A DNA stretch of 64,000 bases from Chitinophaga sp. E66 (lineage in GTDB: Bacteria; Bacteroidota; Bacteroidia; Chitinophagales; Chitinophagaceae), in contig CP079103.1 in NCBI GenBank assembly GCA_019285755.1, positions 3,286,001-3,350,000 of the forward strand. Reading direction: 5' to 3'. Positions 55,237 to 64,000 of this stretch are shown here, piece after piece (positions within the stretch are counted from its first letter, which is position 1; every line of letters begins with the position of its first letter). The notes beneath the pieces were generated by a model. The model made no database searches and was not told the DNA's origin. It saw nothing but the letters and a program-made list of their open reading frames with translations. Position numbers and translations under genes: made by a program.

Positions 55237-56993
55237 TTATTCGTTCCAGCCCGGGTTCTGCCAATTGACGCCCGTCAGCTGCCGGATCTTATCAGCTTCA
55301 TTCTGATCGATGGGATACAAGAGGAAGCGGTCGGCATTGGAGGAGCGGTCTTCGAAACGGAAACGTTCGTAAGACAATACGTCATTGGTTTTGGTGATTC
55401 GCATGCCGGTTACGAACTTGTCGGTCTCGGCCAGTATCTTCCAGCGGCGCACATCAAAGAAGCGGTGTTCTTCGAACGCCAGTTCCACGGCGCGCTCGTT
55501 ACGGTATTTCTTCTCGAAAGCTTCTTTTGACATCCCTTCCGGGAACCCGGGCATACCCACCCTGGCGCGAACGGCGTTCACCGCTTCGCGTGCGGTCATG
55601 CTGAAGGCGCCAACCGTGACTTTCACATCCGGACCTACGGCCTGGTTGGCCGCTTCCGCGAAGTTGAGATACAGCTCTGCCAGGTGAATGAGTCGAACTG
55701 AGCCATCGGCATTACCGTTCTGTTTGGACTTCCAGTTATTGAACTTCCGCACATAATACCCGGTACGGGTAAAGCGCCGGTTATCGGGATTGATGCCTTC
55801 TGCGCCACCCACGAACGTTTCGATCTTCTTCCCGTTCGGTGCGTCGAGGTTACGTACAGCGCCGTTGTACCAGATAGATGCATAGAAGCGCGGATCACGG
55901 CCAACATATGGGTTCTGCGGATCGTATCCGGAAGCGGGGTTGATGATAGGCTGCAGGCGGTCGGCATCGCTGTAGCCTGTAATGGGCGCTTCACCATTGG
56001 ACATTTCGTAGCGATCGATCATTTCCTGTGTAGGATTGGGCCCGGATTTGGACATGCTGGGCGTGCTCGGCAGGCCGGCATTCTGCCACATGGCCATAGT
56101 TCCTCCAGTATGCAGGATGGTTTCCTTATCGCGGGTGCGCATGTCGTTGGAAGTGATCAGATGGTACAGCGCGTAGCCGTTTTGTGCAATATCTGCAGCC
56201 GGGTTTTCATTGAAGAGGCTGAAGCCGTTAGCCAGGCATTCTCCAAGCGCCTCGCCGGTTGCATTGGCCACCTGCTGCCAGGTATAGGAACCATCGTTCC
56301 AAAGCGGACTGGCGGCATACAACATCGCCTGCGACCGCACAGCGTAAGCCACCGCGCGGGTCATGATGCCGTACTGGTTCTCGTAAATATCCCAGTTGAA
56401 CCCCGGTCTGCCGGTGGGTACCATCAGCGCGGAATCACATTCCTTGATGATGAAAGCTACCACGTCAGAGAACTTGGCGCGGCTGTCTTTAGAGAAGTCG
56501 TGCCCAATAGGCAGCGGCTTATCGAAGATGGGAACGCCTCCATATCTTTTGATCAGCTGGAAGTAGTATAATCCCCGCAGCGTATGTGCCTGCGCGATCC
56601 AGGAGTTGCGCTCTTCCGGGAGGCAACGATATTGGCCCGGCGCATGCCGTCGAGGAAGACGTTGGTTTTACGGATGCCTTCGAACAGGCGCTGCCAGGGC
56701 TGGCCGTCGGCCGACTGCCCTCCGTAGCTGGAAGCTGTTACATCGCCGGCATACCAGGCGCGGTATTTGGAATTGGCGGTGAGGTCGTCACAATCCTGTG
56801 CTTCGTCGGTGAAAGACGAGCGGTCTACATGCGGGCCGGGAACGAATCCGTAGCAGGAGTTCAGGTAACCGCGGGTATAATCATAGTCGTTGAAAACTTC
56901 TCCCAGGGTAATGCGGCCGTCCTGCGGGAGGTCGAGCTGCTTGTTGCATGCCAGCGTGGCGGCAGCCAGGAGAAAGGGGAATATCTTTTTCAT
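55237..56993 (-). CDS. SusD/RagB lipoprotein (PUL 2, downstream pair)
   Basis: About 585 residues with a break near 56625. Lipoprotein signal MKKIFPFLLAAATLAC, then SSFTDEAQDCDDLT, corrected AHTLRGLYYFQLIKRYGGVP (SusD signature), AYAVRSQAMLYAASPLWNDG, LIHLAELYLNFAEAANQA, ERAVELAFEEHRFFDVRRW and the C-terminal TGVNWQNPGW. Surface partner of the SusC gene 34 bases upstream. Confidence 0.9.
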
Positions 56994-57026
56994 GTCGTTG
57001 TTTTTAACATGTCATCGTCTCGGTGA

Positions 57027-60000
57027 TTAGAATTGCAGCTGAACGCCTGCGTTGAATACCCGGTACACGGGGAAGGCCCGTAACCGCCGCTTTCAGGTCC
57101 GAAGTCGGACGTGGGCAGCTTATCCCAGGTGAGGAGGTTCTGTCCGCTCAGGAGTACGCGCAGCCGTTGCGCGGCGAGCCTTTGGCCACGGATTCCGGCA
57201 GCGTCCACATGAGCTCTACGTTTTTGAGGCGGAGATAAGAGCGGTCGTAGAAGTAGAAGGTATTCGTTTCGTGGTTGACCGTCTTGATCAGCGAAAGGGC
57301 CGGATGCGTGATCGTTTCGCCGGCGGCGTAGCGTTCGGGCGTCCAGGCGTTGCGGTGGATGGAACCGTACACGCCGTCGAATTCCGTTTCGCGAACGCCC
57401 ATACCGGAATAGGAAGACGCATACTGGGCGGTGCCCTGGAACAGGAAGTTCAATTCCAGCGAGCGGAATTTCACCCCTCCGTTAACAGCATACTGCTGGC
57501 GTGGCGTATTGCCGTAGCCCATGGGCGCCTTGTCTTTCTGGTCGATGATCTTATCGCCGTTGAGGTCGGTGTACTTCAGGTCGCCGGGGCGCGGAGTGCC
57601 GAATGAATAGGTAAGCCCGCTCTGCGTGATTTCGTCTTGCGAGTTGAAATAACCGTTGCCGTTAGACTTATCCACTACATACCCGAACTCCGTTCCCAGC
57701 GAATATCCTTCTTCCCAGTTGCGGTAAGCGTAATCCGCCGCGCGTTTCGCTTCGTTCCAGCTGATGATGGTGTTTTTCGCCTGCGCGAACCATCCTCCCA
57801 GGTTAAAGCCCCAGTCACGGTTCAGTTGCTTTGTAAAGGAAGCGGAGATCTCGAATCCTTTATTCTCGAATACCCCATATTAGTCCGGGGATAATTGCCA
57901 GGGGATACCCTGGTATTGCGGGATCTTGTTAACCGCGCCCACCACCATGTTGGTCATCTTTTCGTTGAACACGTCTGCGGTGATGTGTATGGCATTAAAC
58001 AGCCCCAGGTCGATACCGGCGTTTTGCTTGGTGGAAACTTCCGCACGGATACCGGGGTTGCCCACCAGGTTCTCGGTGATGTTGTACTGGAGATATCCCA
58101 GCGGCCCTCCGCCTCCGAAGGTCACGTTATCGAGGTAAGCAAAACGGGGAAGGCCACTGCGGTCGTTGGCCGTTTTGCCCAGGAACCCCGCAGTTTCAGC
58201 AGGCTCAGCCAGCCGGCGTTTTCCATCCAGCGCTCACCCGTTACCAGCCAGGCCGCGGAAACGGCCGGCGTGCTGGTGAAGCGGACGTCGCGGGCATACT
58301 GCTCGGAGCCGGAACGGCCCAGGTCGAATTGCAGGAAATACCGGTTGGCATAGTTATACGTCACTTCTGCTCCCAGGTTCAGGCGGTTGTAAGGCAACAT
58401 GCCCGGCGCGCCATTGTCTGCCGTGGTGAGGTTCTGGAAGTAACCGAAAGCCGTTGCGCCAACATGATGCTTCCCGAAGTCGCGGCTATAATCCAGTTGC
58501 GTATGATAGGTCAGATGGTAATAGTAGCTGTGCGTTTTGCCATATGCCAGCGGCGTGTTGGTTTCGCCGCCCTTCTTCACGAATGCCAGCGTATCCCGGC
58601 GGTCTGTCCGCATCCAGCGCTCGTAATTCTGCGTGGTAGACAGGCTGCCCACGGAGTTGGTCTGGTAAGCGAAGGTCCCTGTCAGCGACAAACCCTTCGT
58701 CAACCAAGACAAATCCGCTTCCACGCCTACCTGCGAATTAATATTCACCACGGTATGGCGGAAGTACCCCGAACGGTTGAGCATGCCATATGTCGGCGAG
58801 CCTACTTTCTCGGTGGTCACTACCTGGTCTCCGTAGCTGTTTTACCAGGGTCATTGACTACCGGCGTCAGCGGACCGTAAGCGGTAACCGGCATCTGGAA
58901 GAGGCTGGAATACACGGTGGCATTCCCTGATCCCGGGGTACGCTCGCGTTTGATGTTGCCACTCAGCCGCAGAAAGGCTTTGATGTATTTATGCAGCTGC
59001 ATATCCAGGTTGGAGCGGTAGTTGACCCAGATGTTATTGGCGTCCGACTTGTACTTATCGGTATCGATGTTCCATTGCCCGCCCTGGTGCATGACGTTCA
59101 GGTTCGAGAAGAACTGTACCCGGTCATTCCCGCCGCTAAGGCTTACGTTCACCCGTTCCATCCGGGCATAGTCGCGCATGTAGCGGTCGTACCAATTGTT
59201 TTCCGGATATAAGTTGCGGTCAGAACCGGTACGGAAGCCCTCGACCTGCGCTTCGTTGAAGATCGCATAATCGCCCCGGCCGTCGTTTTTAGCGGCCTGG
59301 TTGCGCATGATGGCATAATCGTAGGAATTAAACCAGGCAGGCCGCGTTGTCACTTCCTGTAACGATTGGTCGAGGCGCACGTCCACTTTTAGCGGTCCTT
59401 TCCCGCCGCGCTTCGTCGTCACAACGATGATGCCATTGGCTCCCTGGATGCCGTACAGCGCCTGCGCCGCGGCATCTTTCAGCACGGAGACGGATTCGAT
59501 CTCGGCGGGCGTAATGTATTCGAGCGTTTGCTGGCTGTTGTAGGATACGAGCGTACCGTCCATAATCACCAGCGGCCCCTGCCGTCGGGCGGAAGACTGC
59601 CCGCGGATGAACATGTCCGTGGTAGCACGCGATAATTCAGAACCGGACTCATGGGTATAAAACCCCGGTAACCTACCGGCGAATGTCATCCCCAGGTTGG
59701 CTACCGGCGCACGCTCCAGCTCTTCGCCCGAAACCGTGGCCACAGCTGCCGTGAGCGCGCGGCGGGATTGGGTGGTGTAACCCATATATACCGGCTCGTC
59801 CAGCTGATGCACGTCTTTTGCAGGACGATATCGCCTGCCGATGAAGCTCCGGGCTCCAGGGTATCGCGGCGGTAGCCGCGCATCCCGGCGGTGAGGCGGT
59901 CCTGGCTGGTGCTTATGGGCAGTGTAAACCGGCCATTTACGCCGGTAGAGGTGCCGGTACGCCCGTCCAGCGTTTGTACGGAAACGCCGGCGAGCGGACG

Positions 60001-60129
60001 GCCCTGCGCGTCGGTGACGCGGCCAGTACGTGCGGCCCCTGCCTCCTGCTGAGCGGCGGCGGGGATCGCGGCGCAGGCGAAGCAAGCCGCCAGCGCCAGC
60101 GCGATAATATGTTGATGTTTTTGTTGCAT
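57027..60129 (-). CDS. SusC/RagA TonB-linked protein (PUL 2, downstream pair)
   Basis: About 1,035 residues; breaks near 59820, 59720, 58845, 58180, 57885, 57175 and 57075. Signal peptide MQQKHQHIIALALAACFACA. Carboxypeptidase-regulatory domain (GRVTDAQGRPLAGVSVQTLD), TonB plug (LTAAVATVSGEELERAPVAN, SARRQGPLVIMDGTLV, SVSVLKDAAAQALYGIQGAN G), and a barrel ending FNAGVQLQF. Follows the first SusCD pair directly. It belongs with the SusD at 55237. Confidence 0.9.
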
Positions 60130-60165
60130 GTGGATTCTTATTGCAGTCAGAAAACAATCCCGCGC

Positions 60166-62058
60166 TTACCAGCCGGGGTTTTGCCAGTTTTGCCCGGTGA
60201 TGGAACGCAGGCGGTTGGCCTCGTCCAGCGGCAAGGGGAAACACAGGAACTTCGCAGTGTAGTTCTTGCGCTCTACCTCCCTTACCGGCCGGCGTTTATA
60301 TGTATAAGTGCCGTTAGCGTTGCGGGTGATCTCCATGGCGGTCACCCATTTGTCGGTCTTTGCCAGGTCGCCACCGGGGCCGTCCAGCGGCGGACGTCGA
60401 AGTAGCGGTTCTCTTCCAGCGCCAGCTCCACTCTTCTTTCATTACGGATGCGGGTAATCAGTTGCCCTTTCGTCAAACCTGTCGGCAGTTCTGGCATACC
60501 GGCGCGCAGTCGGATCTCGTTTACCGCAATTCTCGCTTCATCCAGCTTGCCGGCTTCTGCCGCGGCTTCCGCGAAGTTGAGGATCACTTCGCCCAGGCGG
60601 TACCATTTATGACCGGGACCGCCTACGGCGTTATCGTCTCCGGAAGTGGGGTACAGGAATTTACGCTCGTAATAACCGGTACGGGTGGCGCTTCTCCGTG
60701 AAGCATGGATGCCCGTAAATGGTTCGCCCACGTAAGTGGTAATGATCCGCGTGCGATTGCCTATACCGGCGGGATAATTCTCCGGCGATTCGGCCGTTTC
60801 CGCAAAACCCCAGCGTGCTTTCCGTTTGGAGCCATTGTAGTAAATCGTGGCATAGAAACGGGGATCGCGGTTGGCATAAGGATTGGCGGGATCGTACATC
60901 GTATTGTCAGGATTGTAGTTGGGCTGCGTATGCTTCTCGTCGATGTAAGGATTGTCGAGATTAAGAACCGGCTTACCATCTGAAGTCTCGTATGCGTCTA
61001 CCAGTTCCTGCGTGGGACAGGTACCCGACTTATAACCGTTCTGCGCTCCAATGCCGTCTACGTGGAAAATATTTCCGGTTCCGCCGCGGTGCTGGTAAAT
61101 GGTCTCTTTGTCGATCGGGTTATCGCCATGTTTCATCGACTGCGTGAAATATTCATTGTACAGCGCGGTATGCGGGTTAAGGTTAGGCCGAGGTAGGCAT
61201 CTGCCACGAGGTAAAGGTGGGGCAGGTTAACCTTATTATATAGTTCGTAACCGTTGGCCCGTAAACTGGCAAGGGCTTGTTTATTGACGTTGTATGCTTC
61301 TTCCCAGTAGTTCTGACCGTTATTGTAGAGCGGGCTGGCGGCAAAGAGCATCATGCGGCTTTTGATGGCCGCGGCCATCGCCTTGGTAAAGCGGCCGCTT
61401 TCCGCGTCTACGGTAATGCGCCAGGGCACTTCCGGCGTTGCCAGCGCCACGTCGCAATCCTCCATGATGAATTTTACCACTTCATAATAAGAAGCTTTCT
61501 TCAGGTTAGAAAAATCATCCGTGAATTTGTGAGGCGCTTTTTCGATGGGTATGGAAGGTCCATACCATAGCAGCAGCTCCGTATAATAGAAGGCCCTGAG
61601 CAGGTGTGCTTCCCTTTCCAGCGGCTGCGCTGGGCGGGGTCAGTTACTGCTGCCGTATCGATACGGCTGATGAACAGGTTGATGTTGCCGATGGAATTCC
61701 AGTAGCGGTTCCAGTAGTTGCCGTTCCCCTGATCGATGGAGGCCACGTTATCCAATGGATGGGAACCGGGCGCGGCATCGCCATTGTACATACGGCCGGC
61801 GATCAGGGTAGGCTCCGCTTCGGCGTCTGTGTCCCAGGCGTCGTCGGTTAAGACAACCGGTCCGCGGGAGGTAAAATAGTAACCCAGTCCCTTGCTGGGC
61901 ACGTTGGCGTAGCAGGAGTTGAGGAAAGCCGCCACTTTGTTGTTGTCGGCGAAGATCTCATCCATAGCCAGCTTCCCGTCCGGCGCCATATCCAGCGCCT
62001 TGTTACAGGAGACCGCCACAAAGGAGGCTATCAGCAGAAAGGCATATATCGATTTCAT
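60166..62058 (-). CDS. SusD/RagB lipoprotein (PUL 2, upstream pair)
   Basis: About 630 residues; breaks near 61615, 61175 and 60400. Lipoprotein signal MKSIYAFLLIASFVAVSC, the corrected HLLRAFYYTELLLWYGPSIP helices, AAAIKSRMMLFAASPLYNNG, WYRLGEVILNFAEAAAEAGK, ERRVELALEENRYFDVRRW and the C-terminal TGQNWQNPGW. Similar in order to the downstream SusD (55237-56993), pointing to duplication of the SusCD unit. Confidence 0.9.
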
Positions 62059-62077
62059 GTTAGACAGGTTTGAATGA

Positions 62078-64000
62078 TCAGAATGAGGTGTTGAAACCAA
62101 CGCTGAACGTCCGCGTGATCGGGTAACCGATCGCACTGTTCCCTTCCGGATCGAGGTGCGTCATCACGAAGTTTTTGGACCAGGTAAAGAGGTTTTGTCC
62201 ACCTACATACACACGGGCAGATTTCAGCCCGATGGGGCTGATCCAGGACTTCGGCAGATTTACGGCCACTTCCGCATTTCTTAAACGGGTAAATGCCCGG
62301 TTGGTGATGAAGAAATCATTGGCCGTAAAGTTGGTGTTGGATTTGGTGCTGAGCGCGGGATAGGTGATCTTCTCCCCTGCCGCGTACCGCTCCGGCGTCC
62401 AGGCATTGCGGTGCATATCGAAATAGGTACCCTGCTTGATGATCTCATACACCCCGTTGTCGGCATATCGCCCGGAGTATTTGCCAACGCCCTGGAAGAA
62501 GACGGTCACATCGATCATTTTCCAGGTGGCGGCGAAGGTAGCTCCCAGGTGAAGCCGGGAATATGGCTGTAGCGCAACGGCTGCATGTCTTTATCATTCA
62601 CGACGCCGTCGCCGTTGAGGTCTTTATAAATGAAATCCCCAACGCGCGGGCTCCCGAATCCATAGGTCGTCTTCGCCAGGTAAGCGTCCAGCTCCTGTTG
62701 CGAATTGAAGTAACCGTTGCCGTTGCTGCGGTCGATCTCATACCCCCATTGCTGCCCGAGCATATAGCCAGTGCGGCGGAGACGGTATACGTAAGATTCA
62801 TCGTTGATGGCTTCATCGATAAATCGCACTTCATTCCTGTTGGTGCCGTAGTTGCCGCGGAACTGCACGAACCAGTCGCGGTTCAGCTGGCGGTGGTATT
62901 CCAGTTCGATCTCGAAGCCTTTGTTAAACACTTCGCCCATATTCACTTTGGGAATGTTGCCCAGGGCACGCCCTGGATGGCGGGAATGGTACCGCGCGTA
63001 ATGAGGATCTTGCTGCGGTCTTCGGTAAAGTAATCGAAGGTGATGGTCAGGTCGCGGAAGAGCTGCAGGTCGAGGCCGATGTTTTTCTTCAGCGCTTCTT
63101 CCCAGGTGATATCGGGGTTGCCGAGCAGGCCCTGGTTTACACCCTGGCCGAGGCCCAGGCTGGGCAGCGGACCGCCGCCCATGGTGATGTTACTCTGGTA
63201 GAGGAAACGGGCGCTGCCCAACCGGTCGTTCCCTACTTTACCATACGAACCACGCACTTTCAGGTTGGTTACGATATCGTTTCCTTTCAGGAAGCTTTCA
63301 TTACTGATCACCCAGCCCAGGGATGCGGCGGGGAAGAATCCATAGCGCTTGTTGGGGGCGAATTGTTCCGACCCATTGTATCCGGCATTCAGCTCCGCGA
63401 AATAGCGGTTGTCATAGCCGTAAGCCGCACGGGCGGAAACACCGATCACGTTATAAGGGATTTCCCCGCCGGTGGATTCCCAATAATCCCGTTGCGCCAG
63501 CACCATGGCGGAAACGTCGTGCTTGCGGGCAAACTGGCGGGCGTAGTTGATCCGGCCCTGCATGTTGATGTTGTAACGGGAGTCCGCACCTTTGGCAAGC
63601 CCCAGGCGGTTTTGGCCGGTGCGCTTGATAGAGTAGACCAGTTCATCGGTAGCATAGTTGACCTGCGCCAGGTACAGCGGTTCCAGCTTGCTGCCCTGCA
63701 TGGCCGTAGTACCGCGTGAGTCGAACGAGATCATGCCGCGCATGCTCAGGCCGGGGTGATGAGCTTGCCGAGGTCCCAATCCAGGCCCAGGAGCTGTTGA
63801 GATTGGAGCGTACCTCGTTGCGGTAGCCCTGGCGGTTCATCACTTCAAAAGCGGAACGGTCCAGGTAACCGGGATCGATGATCGCCCCTTCCGGTACCCC
63901 GAAGCCCGGCAATGCGGTGGGGCCGGGAGTAATGGGGATGATGGTCTGCGCCTGGTACATGAGGTCGGAAATCATCCAGTCGGTACTGCTGTTCGGATAA
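62078..64000 (-). CDS. SusC/RagA TonB-linked protein, C-terminal part (PUL 2, upstream pair)
   Basis: Partial: runs off the right edge, at least 640 residues here, with breaks near 63760, 62970 and 62525. Barrel-type strands (IISFDSRGTTAMQGSKLEPL YLA, RAAYGYDNRYFAELNAGYNG) and the C-terminal 'GQNLFTWSK...DPEG...YPITRTFSVGFNTSF' are the SusC family ending. The plug and signal peptide lie outside the window. Confidence 0.9.

Overview
The window reads as a chromosome segment of a Bacteroidota bacterium, most likely a Chitinophaga-type member of the Chitinophagaceae. The evidence is three SusC/SusD pairs, a one-component-style hybrid sensor with propeller repeats, a type IX secretion (T9SS) type-B sorting domain on a giant PKD protein next to PorP/SprF and OmpA-type genes, a partial Rhs-like wall protein, and promoters matching the Bacteroidota TTG-N19-TAnnTTTG consensus. 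Base composition is moderate to GC-rich, except in two visibly AT-richer accessory patches (about 4.9-8.0 kb and 25.3-27.7 kb).

A global caution governs the annotation. Almost every long gene is broken by frameshifts. Wherever I re-read a junction (about 25 places), adding ONE base to a short homopolymer, usually G or C, restored the family sequence. This looks like systematic homopolymer under-calling in an unpolished sequence, not mass pseudogenisation. I therefore give reconstructed gene spans and state where the frame breaks.

Layout. (1) 1-3.8 kb, minus: a surface-protein triad (outer-membrane barrel protein, fibronectin-III-like protein, start of an Rhs-like giant). (2) 4.3-8.8 kb: an accessory island, sce7726 / sce7725 / HEPN-RES operon plus a RadC-like JAB gene, bracketed by plus-strand remnants of the same kind of dehydrogenase/cytochrome gene. 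(3) 8.9-23.9 kb, minus: the gliding/T9SS-type cluster of a ~3,970-residue PKD adhesin, PorP/SprF and a PD40-OmpA protein. (4) 24.4-25.3 kb: a chimera of porin N-terminus and sulfatase C-terminus. (5) 25.8-27.7 kb, plus: an AbiL-like AAA ATPase/RloB pair whose RloB has lost its acidic core. (6) 27.7-28.9 kb: a VOC protein and a Bacteroidota conserved protein. (7) 29.1-43.5 kb, minus: polysaccharide-utilisation locus (PUL) 1: SusC, SusD, DUF3823 lipoprotein, GH5-like hydrolase, MFS permease, a ThuA-propeller-HEAT-cupredoxin giant, ThuA protein, Gfo/Idh/MocA oxidoreductase, sugar epimerase. A divergent hybrid two-component regulator (43.9-47.8 kb) probably controls it. (8) 47.9-53.3 kb: small housekeeping and stress genes (DUF2975 + HTH, Tat-type isomerase, HD protein, serine hydrolase, SRPBCC, desaturase + RRM). 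(9) 53.4-64 kb, minus: PUL 2, with two tandem SusC/SusD pairs and a GH71/99-like enzyme; its first SusC runs off the right edge.

How the genes work together: PUL 1 would bind and import an oligosaccharide (SusCD), trim it (GH5-like), carry the sugar through the MFS permease and rearrange it oxidatively (Gfo/Idh/MocA, ThuA, epimerase). PUL 2 would capture a glycan for the GH99-like enzyme. The two defence-like loci are the most likely place for undescribed biology, above all the sce7726-sce7725-RES operon.
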